From: Pseudomonadota bacterium
GTDB lineage: Bacteria; Pseudomonadota; Gammaproteobacteria; Xanthomonadales; Ahniellaceae
Direction: 5' to 3'
DNA: 64,000 bases
NCBI GenBank assembly: GCA_022843465.1
Contig: JALHNO010000002.1
Location: forward strand, 62,001 to 126,000
Position numbers and translations under genes: made by a program. Below the pieces are notes generated by a model. It was not told the DNA's origin and did no database searches. It saw nothing but the letters and a program-made list of their open reading frames with translations. Below, in pieces: positions 7,062 to 15,789 of this stretch (position 1 is the stretch's first letter; each line of letters opens with the position of its first letter).

Positions 7062-9250
7062 GGATGGCTCCTTGTGTCAGTGGCAGAAGTTTCTGATCCA
7101 GCGCGGCTCAGGGCCGCCGAGACCAGGGCAGGTGTCAGCAGTTGCGGCAGCAGCTCGGGTTCACCGCCACCTCTCGGATAGACCAGATACAGCGGCACGC
7201 CGCTGCGCCCAAACTGTGCCAGGTAGGCGGTGATGGCCGGGTCACGGCGGGTCCAGTCTCCCTTCAGATAGCGCACATCGTGGTCGCGAAGCTGATTGAA
7301 AAATGCATCCGAAGACAGTGCCATACGTTCATTGGCCAGGCAGGTGATGCACCAGGCGGCGGTCAGATTGACGAACACGGGCTTGCCCTCAGCGCGCAGT
7401 TCATCAAGTTGCTGCATCGACCAGGCCTGGTGCGTGGATGTCGTCGCCCCTGGTGCCGGATCATGGGCCCTGATCACTGCGATCATTGGCGAAAGACCGA
7501 GCAGGCACAGGCCGAGCAGGGCCAGACGTTGCAGCGGGGCGGGAGATTGCAACTGCAGTCGTCCGTAGCCGTGCAGCGCAGCGATGAACACGACCAGGCC
7601 TGCCAGCAGCAGGGCGCTGGCGTCGGCTCCGACCTGCAGCATCAGCACCCAGAGCAACCAGACTGCGGTCAGATAAAGCGGCCAGGCGAGCACCTGCTTC
7701 AGTGTATTCATCCACGGCCCGGGCCGCGGCAGGACGCGTCGCAGGCCGGGAAGCCAACCCAGAATGAAAATCGGAAACGCCAATCCCAGTCCGAGTGCGG
7801 CGAAGACCGCGAGTGCCGCGCCGGCTGATTGCGTTAGTGCGAATCCGAGCGCCGGCCCCATCAGCGGAGCGGTGCAGGGACTGGCGACGACGCAGGCCAG
7901 CACGCCAGTGAAAAATGCCGAGCGCATGCCCTGGCCTTCGGTCAGTGACTGGCCGAGCCCGGTCAGCCCGGCGCCGAGCAGGTAAACGCCCGACAAGGCC
8001 AGGCCCAGCGCCACCATCACATAGATCAGCGCGCCTACGACCAGCGGCGACTGCAACTGGAATCCCCAACCCAGTTGCTGGCCCATCCCGCGCAGAATGA
8101 GCAGCACCGAGGCAAGCGCCACAAAACTCAGCACACAGCCGAGCAGGTAGGCCAGGCCATCGCGGCGCGCGGCCTTCGGTGCGTGCGCGGATTCGGCGAT
8201 GCTCAGTGCCTTCAGCGACAGCACCGGAAATACGCAGGGCATCAGATTGAGCAGGATGCCGCCGAGAAAAGCGAACAGCAGGGAAAGCGCGAGTGAATGC
8301 ATCGTGTAGCCGTTCGCTACCGGTGTGCTGCTGTTGCCAGCTGCGTCTGCGCTGGCAGCTTGTGTGCCGGCTTCCTGCCAGGACACGGTCGTCGACCAGG
8401 CGCGCCGTGATGCGCCCTGGCCTTGCGTCAACACCACGTCCATGGTCGAGGGCGCAGCGGAGAAATATTCATTGCGTACGGCCTGGATCAGCAAGTCCGC
8501 GCCGTCGCGTTGAAACTGCACATCGCCATTGGAGAGCAGCTGAGTCTGGATCGGGAACGCATCGAGGCCTTCGATGTCGGGGAGACTGCTCCCTTCGATG
8601 CGGATGCTGACGTCGTTGCCCGTGGCCAGTGCATGGCCTTGCCAGGACATGGCAAGCGGTTGCCCGGCCTCGGCCTGTTCGAACAGCGTGTGCCAGCGTG
8701 CATCGGCGACGGCCTGATCGGTGACCGGCAGATCGATCGCCAGCGTCGCCTTGTCGGGAATGCACTCTTCCTTGCAGATCAGCCAGTCGGCATCGAGCGA
8801 GATCGAAACCTGCGATCCAGCTGGCAGATTGTCCGGCACCTCGATGCGCACCGGTAGCACCATCTCGCCTTCATAGCCAAAATTGCGCAGGTCGCCGAGG
8901 CGGATGCGATCCGGCGCCGGCCACTGAATCTCCGAAGCGGTGATGCCATCGGGCAGCTGCCAGCGCAATTTGGTCGGCAGTCCGGAGTCTCCGGGATTCC
9001 TCCAATAGGTATGCCAGTGCGGCTCATGCACGAGACGCAGACCGAGCCAGGCGGATGCTCCAGGAACCACGGTGCTGTGCTTCGCGATCAACTCGACCGT
9101 GAGGTGTTCGCGCGACAGCGGCGCTGCGCTGATGCCCGCGGACAGCAGGGCGCAGCCGATGAGCGCGGTGCCGGCGCCAATGGCACGACCCAGGCTCAGC
9201 ACCGCACCCCGAACGCCAGAGATGGCGCGTATTGCTGTCAGCCACTGCAA
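7058..9250 (-). CDS. DsbD/ScsB-like thiol:disulfide interchange protein
   Basis: This inner-membrane protein passes electrons from cytoplasmic thioredoxin to periplasmic thiol proteins. I chose the TTG at 9250 (730 residues), which has GGGAG upstream and precedes the signal sequence; no better ATG is in frame. The periplasmic N-terminal domain carries C159-x3-C163 (CKEEC). A multi-helix DsbD transmembrane core has the exchange cysteines C339 (LMPCVFP) and C459 (ASPCTAPL). The C-terminal thioredoxin domain has WCITC (C634, C637). All three cysteine pairs are present, so it should be active. The long N-terminal domain is more like ScsB-type proteins than classic DsbD. Likely clients are the peroxiredoxin-like product of the next gene and CcmG from the nearby ccm operon. 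Confidence 0.9.
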   Translation of the reverse strand: MQWLTAIRAISGVRGAVLSLGRAIGAGTALIGCALLSAGISAAPLSREHLTVELIAKHSTVVPGASAWLGLRLVHEPHWHTYWRNPGDSGLPTKLRWQLPDGITASEIQWPAPDRIRLGDLRNFGYEGEMVLPVRIEVPDNLPAGSQVSISLDADWLICKEECIPDKATLAIDLPVTDQAVADARWHTLFEQAEAGQPLAMSWQGHALATGNDVSIRIEGSSLPDIEGLDAFPIQTQLLSNGDVQFQRDGADLLIQAVRNEYFSAAPSTMDVVLTQGQGASRRAWSTTVSWQEAGTQAASADAAGNSSTPVANGYTMHSLALSLLFAFLGGILLNLMPCVFPVLSLKALSIAESAHAPKAARRDGLAYLLGCVLSFVALASVLLILRGMGQQLGWGFQLQSPLVVGALIYVMVALGLALSGVYLLGAGLTGLGQSLTEGQGMRSAFFTGVLACVVASPCTAPLMGPALGFALTQSAGAALAVFAALGLGLAFPIFILGWLPGLRRVLPRPGPWMNTLKQVLAWPLYLTAVWLLWVLMLQVGADASALLLAGLVVFIAALHGYGRLQLQSPAPLQRLALLGLCLLGLSPMIAVIRAHDPAPGATTSTHQAWSMQQLDELRAEGKPVFVNLTAAWCITCLANERMALSSDAFFNQLRDHDVRYLKGDWTRRDPAITAYLAQFGRSGVPLYLVYPRGGGEPELLPQLLTPALVSAALSRAGSETSATDTRSHP

Positions 9251-9383
9251 GGATTGACTCCCGAACTCAGAATGTTCATCAGTCCTGGACCGGCCGAACG
9301 GCGGATTGCGTTCGGCGCGCTGGACGTATCGCAAACTTCGACGGGTCAGAGTCGGCAAAGTTCCCGCAGCAGCCCGGCCTTGT

Positions 9384-9401
9384 CGCGGAGCGCGCTCCGC
9401 G
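9384..9401. repeat. Perfect 18-bp palindrome
   Basis: CGCGGAGCGCGCTCCGCG reads the same on both strands. It has no T-tract and no recognised operator identity. It could be a dimeric regulator site for the dsbD-like gene or a remnant of a repeat element. Confidence 0.5.
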
Positions 9402-9498
9402 GACTGTGTCCCTGGTTCGCTGTCGCTCCCAGTCGTGCACCGAACGCAGGCCCCGGTCATGGATTGCCGTGGTCAGGCGGGGCGGGTCGCAGGCATTC

Positions 9499-9529
9499 GG
9501 CGCAATGCCCTTCGGTTATTGCGCCCTAC
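9499..9529 (-). repeat. GTAG-headed REP palindrome
   Basis: On the minus strand a GTAG tetranucleotide (9526-9529) is followed directly by GGCGCAAT, an 11-nt loop and ATTGCGCC. The 8-bp arms are perfect. GTAG (or GTGG) head plus imperfect palindrome is the established structure of REP elements mobilised by RAYT transposases, including the SMAG elements of Stenotrophomonas. A degenerate copy lies at 2117-2143. It sits 20 bases past the ccmI stop. Confidence 0.75.
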
Positions 9530-9548
9530 TGGCAGGTCTGCGCCGGCC

Positions 9549-10796
9549 TTACTCGGAGACGATTTCGTCGATGCTGAGTTGGACGTGGTCCTTGATATCG
9601 GACTGACGCATCGCGGCGCTCAGAGTCTGCAGATCGCCAGGACTAGCGCTGGCGTTGCCGGAACGTGAGATGCGTGCGCCGATCACGATCTCGGGAAACT
9701 TGGACAGGGTCATCGCCGGCATCATGCTCATGCTGTCGTCGAGGCGCACGGTCGCCGGCAACTGGCTGGCGGTCAGGCGCTGGATCGCGAGCGGCATGCG
9801 CGGTCCTTCGGCAGCGCGGGCGAATACAAACAGGGTGTCGCTGGGCAGCACCTTGTCCTGCAGTGATGGGTCGAGCTGCACGGTGACTGTGATGCTGGCG
9901 GCGCTGCTGCCCGCGCTGCCTGTTGCCGGAGCAGCATCGGGTGCAGCGGGTTCGCTGCTGTCGGTTTGTCCGGCTTCGCTCGCGCCCTCGCCATTGCCAT
10001 TGGACTCGGCACTGCGGATCTGCGCGGCCAGGGAATTGCGAATGTCCGAACCTTCCGGCAGCAGGCCTTCGAGCCTGCGCCAGTGATTCAGTGCCGCCGC
10101 CGAGTCGCCGCGTTGCATCGCCGCGATGCCGGAGAGCCAGAGTCCGCGCTGCTGATCGGGATCGCGGCGCAGGGCGTCGGCGATCAGCTCGGCGGCCTCG
10201 CCGTCGATCGTGCGTGTCGGTGACGCCAGCGCCAGCGCCTCGGCATAGCTGACCTGGACGTCGAGGTCCTCGGGCAGCAGGGCGCGCACCTTGCTCATCG
10301 CGGTCAGCGCTTCGTCAAAGCGCTGCGCGCTCTGATAGCCACGGGCGAGCAGGGCCCAGCCCTGGGCATCGTCGGGATTGGCTTGCAGCTTGGCTTCGAG
10401 ACCGCTGATCGCGGTGGCCAGGTCGGGCGCATCGGCTGCGTCAGCCGCAGGTGCCGTCATCTTGATGTGGTTGGCCGGATCCAGTGCCAGCGGTGCACCG
10501 AATTTTGCGTACAGGGCAAGCGCGCCCAGCGGCAACAGCACGGCAATCGCGATCGCGAGGCCCGCTGCGATCGGGGCTGCGGGCTTGCTGGTGTCTGCTG
10601 GCATCGCGGCCAGCTTGGCCTCGTACTCCTGCTGGCTGATCACATCGGCGGCACGGGCGGCCGCGAGCGCATTGCGCGCGCGCTGGGCTTCGCGTTCCGA
10701 CGCACTGACCGGGCTGCGGCCAAGCAGGGTCAGCAACAGCGGCGCCGCCGCTGCGATGGCGAGCAGGCAGGCGGCAACAACAAAACTGGTCGTCAA
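9549..10796 (-). CDS. ccmI: Cytochrome c biogenesis protein CcmI
   Basis: The 415-residue product has two N-terminal membrane helices (residues about 4-26 and 75-95) flanking a loop with the typical SEREAQRARNALAAARAADV pattern. A TPR region follows (GWALLARGYQSAQRFDEALT), then a C-terminal periplasmic domain after an Ala/Ser-rich linker. CcmI chaperones apocytochrome c to the CcmFH haem ligase. It is the last gene of the ccm operon, and its ATG overlaps the ccmH stop by 4 bp. A REP hairpin lies just after its stop codon. Confidence 0.9.
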   Translation of the reverse strand: MTTSFVVAACLLAIAAAAPLLLTLLGRSPVSASEREAQRARNALAAARAADVISQQEYEAKLAAMPADTSKPAAPIAAGLAIAIAVLLPLGALALYAKFGAPLALDPANHIKMTAPAADAADAPDLATAISGLEAKLQANPDDAQGWALLARGYQSAQRFDEALTAMSKVRALLPEDLDVQVSYAEALALASPTRTIDGEAAELIADALRRDPDQQRGLWLSGIAAMQRGDSAAALNHWRRLEGLLPEGSDIRNSLAAQIRSAESNGNGEGASEAGQTDSSEPAAPDAAPATGSAGSSAASITVTVQLDPSLQDKVLPSDTLFVFARAAEGPRMPLAIQRLTASQLPATVRLDDSMSMMPAMTLSKFPEIVIGARISRSGNASASPGDLQTLSAAMRQSDIKDHVQLSIDEIVSE

Positions 10797-11236
10797 GAGA
10801 ACTCTCCATCTTCGTCGCGGCCCGACTCGGTCGTGGCCGGATCACTGCGCCTGAGCTGACGTCGTGCAATCAGGATGCCGATCGCGAGGATCAGCAGGGG
10901 GCCGAACCAGAGCACCCAGGTGCCGGGTTTGACGGGTGGCTTGTACAGGACGAAATCGCCGTAGCGATCGGTCAGGAACGACTTGATCTCGGCGTCGGTC
11001 TTGCCTGAGCGCATCAGTTCGAACACTTCGGCGCGCAGATCCTTGGCGAGGAAGGCATCGGAGTCGGCGAGATTCTGGTTCTGGCAGACCAGGCAGCGCA
11101 ATTCACGCACCAGATGCTGGAAGCGTTGCTCCTCTTTGGCATCGGCGAACGGTAGCGGATCAATGGCCAGTGCCGAGCAGGCCGCGAAGCCGAGCATCAG
11201 CAGCAGCAACAGGCGTGCGAGCGGATGTCGGATCAT
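10793..11236 (-). CDS. ccmH: Cytochrome c-type biogenesis protein CcmH
   Basis: This 147-residue protein carries a signal peptide, a thioredoxin-like three-helix domain with the hallmark LRCLVCQNQNL (active CxxC), and a C-terminal membrane helix (WVLWFGPLLILAIGILI). It reduces the CXXCH disulfide of apocytochrome c in concert with CcmG before haem ligation by CcmF. The length matches the short, non-fused form; the TPR part is in the separate ccmI. It overlaps both neighbours by 4 bp. Confidence 0.95.
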   Translation of the reverse strand: MIRHPLARLLLLLMLGFAACSALAIDPLPFADAKEEQRFQHLVRELRCLVCQNQNLADSDAFLAKDLRAEVFELMRSGKTDAEIKSFLTDRYGDFVLYKPPVKPGTWVLWFGPLLILAIGILIARRQLRRSDPATTESGRDEDGEFS

Positions 11237-11763
11237 GGCTGCCGGCCCTCAAGCCGCGTGAACAGCTGGCTCTCCACCGAGGCCCAGTCGATCGGGCCGG
11301 TATGCTTGTAGATGATCTGGCCCTTGCCATCGATCAGAAAGCTTTCCGGTGCTGCAATCACGCCGAAGTCGATCGCGGTGCGACCGCTGGCATCGACGGC
11401 GATCGCCGTATAGGGATCGCCACCCCGGCGCAGCATGGCGACCGCGGCTTCCGGCTCGTCCTTCCAGTTCAGTCCGATGATCGGCAGGCGACCACTGGCG
11501 GCCAGCCGCATCAGTACCGGATGTTCCTGGGCGCAGGCGACACACCAGCTGCCCCAGACATTGAGCAGATAGGTTTGCCCGCGCAGCGATTCGGCGGTGA
11601 CGCGCTGGCTGGGATCGAGCAGATCGGGCAGGTCGAAGGCCGGTGCCGGCTTGCCCACCAGGGGCGAGGGAACAAAACGGGTGTCCTTGCCGAGACCGCT
11701 GTACAGCAGTACCGCGAGCGCGACAAACAGCAGCAGCGGAATTGCGTAATGCCATGCCTTCAT
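11233..11763 (-). CDS. ccmG: Thiol:disulfide interchange protein CcmG (DsbE)
   Basis: This 176-residue membrane-anchored thioredoxin has one N-terminal helix, then a thioredoxin fold with GSWCVACAQEHP (WCxxC active site). The conserved acidic context of periplasmic DsbE proteins follows, and a cis-proline loop lies around VIAAPESFLID. It hands electrons to CcmH or apocytochrome c. It must be re-reduced by a DsbD/CcdA-type protein, for which the gene at 7058-9250 is the candidate in this window. It overlaps ccmF and ccmH by 4 bp. Confidence 0.95.
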   Translation of the reverse strand: MKAWHYAIPLLLFVALAVLLYSGLGKDTRFVPSPLVGKPAPAFDLPDLLDPSQRVTAESLRGQTYLLNVWGSWCVACAQEHPVLMRLAASGRLPIIGLNWKDEPEAAVAMLRRGGDPYTAIAVDASGRTAIDFGVIAAPESFLIDGKGQIIYKHTGPIDWASVESQLFTRLEGRQP

Positions 11764-13736
11764 GCGACGGCTCCGAGCGCGGCTGCTTCGGCGGCGGAGG
11801 CGCCGGTCAGTTCCTGGCTGCGACGCTCACGCAGGCGACGGTCGGCGGCGGCGATCAGGCCGCCGGCCATCATGAACAGGGCGCCCAGCCAGATCCAGCG
11901 GATGAAGGGCTTGTGATAGACGCGCACCGCCCAGGCCTGTCCGCCATTGAGCGGCTCGCCGAGTGCGACATAAAGGTCGCGGGTGAATCCGGGGTCGATG
12001 GCGGCCTCGGTCATCACCTGGCCGCCGCGATAGGCACGCTTCTGTGGGTGCATGGTGGCGACAATCCGGTCGCCGCTGCGCACCACGACGACGCCGTGAT
12101 CGGCGCGGTAGTTCGGGCCCTCGAGCGGCTCGATGTTCTCGAAGGTGAAGCTCAGTCCGCGCAGTTCGATCGACTCGCCGCGTGCCAGGCGCACATCCTT
12201 CTCGATGCTGGTCGATTCGACCAGCATCACGCCGATGACGAAGACGCCGAGGCCGGCGTGCGCCAGCAGCATGCCGATCGATTCCCGGCTGAGTCCGCGC
12301 GCACGGCGTTCCGGGTCGGCGCGATGACGGCGGACATAGATCAGGCAGCCGGCGATGACCCAGATGCCGAGCACAAGACCGACCACGGCCTTGAAGGGCA
12401 AGCCGCGGGTCAGTGCGAAGATCACTGCGGTCAGCACCAGGGCCGCGATCAAGGCGCTGCGCAGCGGCGTGGCAATGCGTGCGAACTGATCCTGGCGCCA
12501 GCGCGCCAGTGGCCCGAACGGCACCAGCACGAACAGCGGCGCGGTCAGGATCGGGAACAGCAGGCCGAAGTAGGGCGGGCCGACCGAAACCTTGCCCCAA
12601 CCCAGGGACTCGGCCAGCAGCGGATACAGGGTGCCGAGCAGCACCATCGCGCAGGCAGCGATCAGGAACACATTGTTGATCAGCAGCAGGCTCTCGCGAG
12701 ACACCGTCGCGAAGCCATGATCGACACCGAACTTCGGCGCGCGCCAAGTGTACAGCGCGAGGGCACCGCCGGTGACACAGCCGAGAAACGCGAGGATGAA
12801 GACGCCGCGGGTCGGGTCGCTGGCGAAGGCATGCACCGACGTCAACACGCCGGAGCGGACCAGGAAGGTGCCAAGCAGACTCAACGAGAACGCGAGGATC
12901 GACAGCAGCAGGGTCCAGCGCAACAATTGACCGCGCTTTTCGGTCACGGCCTGGGAATGGATCAGGGCGGTACCAACCAGCCAGGGCATGAAGGAGGCGT
13001 TCTCGACCGGGTCCCAGAACCACCAGCCGCCCCAGCCGAGTTCGTAGTAGGCCCACCAGCTGCCGAGCGCAATTCCGAGTGTGAGGAATGCCCAGGCGAC
13101 CAGGGTCCACGGCCGCGACCAGCGCACCCAGCGCGCATCCACGCGTCCCTCGATCAGGGCGGCGACGGCAAACGCGAACGCAACGGCAAACCCGACATAG
13201 CCCATGTACAGCATCGGCGGATGCACGATCAGACCAAAATCCTGCAGCAACGGATTGAGGTCGGCACCATCGGCAAGCGCCGGCAGATGGCGCAGGAAGG
13301 GGTTGGAGGTGAAGACCGTAAACATCAGGAAGCCGAGCGAGATCAGCCCGAGCACCGAGAGCACACGGGCGACAAAGGTGTCCGGCAGGCCGCGGCTGAA
13401 GCGTGCAACCAGGGCCGTCCAGGCGGCCAAGATGAAGGCCCAGAGCAGCAGGGAACCCTCATGTGCGCCCCATACCGCCGAGATGCGATAGCGCATGGGC
13501 AGCACCGAGTTGGAATTCTGCGCCACGTAGGCAACGCTGAAATCCTGGGTGACGAAGGCATGCGCAAGCAGGGCCATCGCCAGCGCCAGCAGACCAAATT
13601 GCACGTAGGCCGCTGGACGTGCCAGCGCAATCCAGCGCGTCTGTCCGCGCTGTGCGCCGACCAGGGGTACCACACCCAGCACTACCGACATCAGCAGCGC
13701 CAGGATCAGGGCGAATTGACCAAGCTCAGGAATCAT
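11760..13736 (-). CDS. ccmF: Haem lyase subunit CcmF
   Basis: The 658-residue polytopic membrane protein has about 15 hydrophobic segments. It contains the tryptophan-rich WWD signature ELGWGGWWFWDPVENASFMP and conserved histidines (SAVWGAHEGS, DFGLIVHPPMLYMG). With CcmH and CcmI it ligates haem from holo-CcmE to CXXCH motifs of apocytochromes c in the periplasm. The length is normal for the family. The start ATG overlaps the ccmE stop (ATGA), and its own stop overlaps ccmG. Confidence 0.97.
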   Translation of the reverse strand: MIPELGQFALILALLMSVVLGVVPLVGAQRGQTRWIALARPAAYVQFGLLALAMALLAHAFVTQDFSVAYVAQNSNSVLPMRYRISAVWGAHEGSLLLWAFILAAWTALVARFSRGLPDTFVARVLSVLGLISLGFLMFTVFTSNPFLRHLPALADGADLNPLLQDFGLIVHPPMLYMGYVGFAVAFAFAVAALIEGRVDARWVRWSRPWTLVAWAFLTLGIALGSWWAYYELGWGGWWFWDPVENASFMPWLVGTALIHSQAVTEKRGQLLRWTLLLSILAFSLSLLGTFLVRSGVLTSVHAFASDPTRGVFILAFLGCVTGGALALYTWRAPKFGVDHGFATVSRESLLLINNVFLIAACAMVLLGTLYPLLAESLGWGKVSVGPPYFGLLFPILTAPLFVLVPFGPLARWRQDQFARIATPLRSALIAALVLTAVIFALTRGLPFKAVVGLVLGIWVIAGCLIYVRRHRADPERRARGLSRESIGMLLAHAGLGVFVIGVMLVESTSIEKDVRLARGESIELRGLSFTFENIEPLEGPNYRADHGVVVVRSGDRIVATMHPQKRAYRGGQVMTEAAIDPGFTRDLYVALGEPLNGGQAWAVRVYHKPFIRWIWLGALFMMAGGLIAAADRRLRERRSQELTGASAAEAAALGAVA

Positions 13737-14182
13737 TGCTGTGCCTCCGCCTGTTTGGCCTTGCCGCGCGCAATGGCATCGGCGACTTCGGCCGGAATAT
13801 AGTTCTCATCGTGCTTGGCCAGAACTTCCTCGGCCTCGAACAGTTGACGATCGCGCAGCACGCCGGTGGCGACGACACTCTGACCCTCGCGGAACAGATC
13901 CGGCAGGATGCCGCGAAAATGCACCGGCAGGGTCTTGAAGCGGTCGGTGACCACGAAGTGCACATCCAGTGAGTCGCTGGCGCGGCGCAGGGAACCTTCC
14001 TCGACGATACCGCCGATGCGGATGCGGCGGCCGGCTTCAGCCAGGCCGGCATCGACATCGCTGGGGCTGACGAAATGCTGGATATTCTGGCGCAGCGCCA
14101 GCAGGACCAGGGCGGAGGCGATGCCGACTGCGGACAGGCCGAGCAGGATCAGGATCAGGCGACGACGTCGGATCGGGTTCAT
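13733..14182 (-). CDS. ccmE: Haem chaperone CcmE
   Basis: I start this 149-residue gene at the ATG at 14182, which begins the typical MNPIRRRRL sequence and overlaps the ccmD stop. An N-terminal membrane anchor (LILILLGLSAVGIASALVLL) precedes an OB-fold periplasmic domain. The haem-binding site is AKHDENYIP. Its His forms the covalent bond to haem vinyl and its Tyr is the axial ligand in this family. CcmE receives haem from CcmABCD and delivers it to CcmF. The last residues are Lys/Ala/Gln-rich, as is common. Confidence 0.96.
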   Translation of the reverse strand: MNPIRRRRLILILLGLSAVGIASALVLLALRQNIQHFVSPSDVDAGLAEAGRRIRIGGIVEEGSLRRASDSLDVHFVVTDRFKTLPVHFRGILPDLFREGQSVVATGVLRDRQLFEAEEVLAKHDENYIPAEVADAIARGKAKQAEAQQ

Positions 14183-14328
14183 GGATTGCTCCGGGTTTTC
14201 TGGCGGCGCAGACGCTGCGCGAGACCGCGCATCAGACGGCGCCGCTTGAGCATCGGCAACAGCACATCGAGGCCGAGAAAAATGGCGAAGGCAAGATACG
14301 ATGCCAGGATGAAGGGCGTGTGATTCAT
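14179..14328 (-). CDS. ccmD: Haem exporter protein CcmD (49 residues)
   Basis: This small gene reads MNHTPFILASYLAFAIFLGL at its start. It has one membrane helix followed by a strongly basic tail (KRRRLMRGLAQRLRRQK). Length, topology and position between ccmC and ccmE are diagnostic for CcmD, which stabilises CcmC-CcmE and helps release holo-CcmE. It overlaps ccmC and ccmE by 4 bp each. Confidence 0.93.
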   Translation of the reverse strand: MNHTPFILASYLAFAIFLGLDVLLPMLKRRRLMRGLAQRLRRQKTRSNP

Positions 14329-15101
14329 GGCGCTTTACCGTCGGCGGATTCGGCGGCGCCCGGCAACATCTGCTGCACCCAGTCCTTGCCCGATTCCATC
14401 TCCAGCACATCGCCGCGGGCGCGGTGGAGCAGACTGGCGACAAACCAGAACTTGGTCGCGATCGCCATCAGCAGCAGCGGCCACAGCATGCTCGGATGGA
14501 TCGTGCTCTTGCCGGACAGCAATTTGATCGAGCTGCCCTGGTGCAGGGTGTTCCACCACTCGACCGAGTAATGGATGATCGGCAGATTGACCAGGCCGAT
14601 CAGCGCAAGTATCGCCGCGGCGCGGGCGCCCTTGCGGCGGTCATCGAAGGCGCTGTACAGCCCCTGCACGCCGAAGTACAGAAACAGCAGGACCAGTTCC
14701 GAGGTCATCCGGGCGTCCCACTCCCAATACGTGCCCCAGGTCGGACGACCCCAGAGCGAGCCGGTGATCAGGGTGACAACGGTAAAGCCCATGCCGATCG
14801 GTGCCGCCGAAATCATCAGCACTTCGCTGATCTTCACGTGCCAGATCAGGGCGAGCGCACCGCAGAAGGCCATGAAGGCAAAGATGAACATCGACATCCA
14901 GGCGCTCGGCACATGGATGTACATGATGCGTGCGCTTTCGCCCTGCAGATAATCCGCCGGTGCCCGCACCAGGCCGAGGTACAGCCCGATGACACCGATG
15001 ATCACGGCCAGTGCCCAGAACCAGGGCATCAGCTTTCCTGCCAGCCGATAGAACATCGGCGGCGAGCCCGTCTTGTGAAACCAGAGCCAGAGTGGGTGCA
15101 T
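14325..15101 (-). CDS. ccmC: Haem transport protein CcmC
   Basis: The 258-residue product has six membrane helices and the WWD-family signature WGTYWEWDARMTS in a periplasmic loop, with flanking conserved histidines (MYIHVPSAWMS and INLP-type IIHYSVEWWNTLHQG). CcmC loads haem onto CcmE. The N-terminus includes a short extension (MHPLWLWFHKTGSPP) common to many proteobacterial CcmC proteins. It starts 4 bp after the ccmB stop and overlaps ccmD. Confidence 0.96.
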   Translation of the reverse strand: MHPLWLWFHKTGSPPMFYRLAGKLMPWFWALAVIIGVIGLYLGLVRAPADYLQGESARIMYIHVPSAWMSMFIFAFMAFCGALALIWHVKISEVLMISAAPIGMGFTVVTLITGSLWGRPTWGTYWEWDARMTSELVLLFLYFGVQGLYSAFDDRRKGARAAAILALIGLVNLPIIHYSVEWWNTLHQGSSIKLLSGKSTIHPSMLWPLLLMAIATKFWFVASLLHRARGDVLEMESGKDWVQQMLPGAAESADGKAP

Positions 15102-15105
15102 GCAA

Positions 15106-15789
15106 TCAGCTCGCGCTCATGCGCATCGCGGATGCGCAAACCAGGGGACCGAACGCCAGGCTCAGTACGGCCCCGGCTGCGAGCAGCAACAGGGCCTGAC
15201 TGGCCTGGCCTCCGACGAGGACGGCTTCCACTGCACCGGCGCCAAAGATCAGCACCGGAACTGCCAGTGGCAGCACGATCAAGGCCAGCAAAATACCAGA
15301 GCGGCGCAGACTTGCCGTGAGTGCGGCAGCACAGGCGCCGAGGACGCTCAGCTGCGGCGTGCCCAGCAGCAGGGCCAGCATCAGGGTGGTGACACCGAAC
15401 TTGGGCATGCCCAGCGCCAGCGCAATCGCCGGCGCCACCAGCAGCAAGGGCAATCCAGTCGTCAGCCAGTGCAGCAGAATCTTGGCCAGTGCCAGCAGAT
15501 ACAGCGACTGCCCGCTGACCAGCATCGCATCCAGACTGCCATCTTCTGCGTCACTGCGAAACAGCGCGTCCAGCGAGAGCTGTCCTGCGAGCAGCACGAT
15601 CACCCAGCAGACCCCGCCGGCCACGCTGGACAGCCGCGCCGCTTCCGGGCCCAGCGCGAGCGGAAACAGGGTCGCCACCATCACCGCGAACATCAGCGGG
15701 CTGAGCAGTTCGCCGCGCCGGCGCCACAAGCCCATGCCATCGCGCGCCAGCAATCCGACGAAGGCCGCACGGGCGCTGCCATTACGCAT
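15106..15789 (-). CDS. ccmB: Haem exporter ABC permease CcmB
   Basis: The 227-residue integral membrane protein has six predicted helices and the usual CcmB start with FVGLLARD followed by LLSPLMFAVMVATLFPLALG. It forms the CcmAB(CD) ABC complex, whose ATP hydrolysis releases holo-CcmE from CcmC. Its ATG overlaps the ccmA stop by 8 bp. Confidence 0.95.
   Translation of the reverse strand: MRNGSARAAFVGLLARDGMGLWRRRGELLSPLMFAVMVATLFPLALGPEAARLSSVAGGVCWVIVLLAGQLSLDALFRSDAEDGSLDAMLVSGQSLYLLALAKILLHWLTTGLPLLLVAPAIALALGMPKFGVTTLMLALLLGTPQLSVLGACAAALTASLRRSGILLALIVLPLAVPVLIFGAGAVEAVLVGGQASQALLLLAAGAVLSLAFGPLVCASAMRMSAS

Larger units (their letters stand above)
9251..9548. other. Spacer between ccm operon and dsbD-like gene
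   Basis: These 298 bases contain no credible gene. They hold an 18-bp perfect palindrome (9384-9401) and a GTAG-headed REP element (9499-9529) close to the ccmI stop codon. Both could form hairpins that stabilise or end the ccm transcript. The promoter of the dsbD-like gene should lie near 9260-9330. Confidence 0.55.

Noticed and set aside
11643-13802. 719-residue plus-strand reading frame across ccmF
   Set aside because: Antisense shadow of ccmF, with Gln/His/Arg-rich composition and no family motif.
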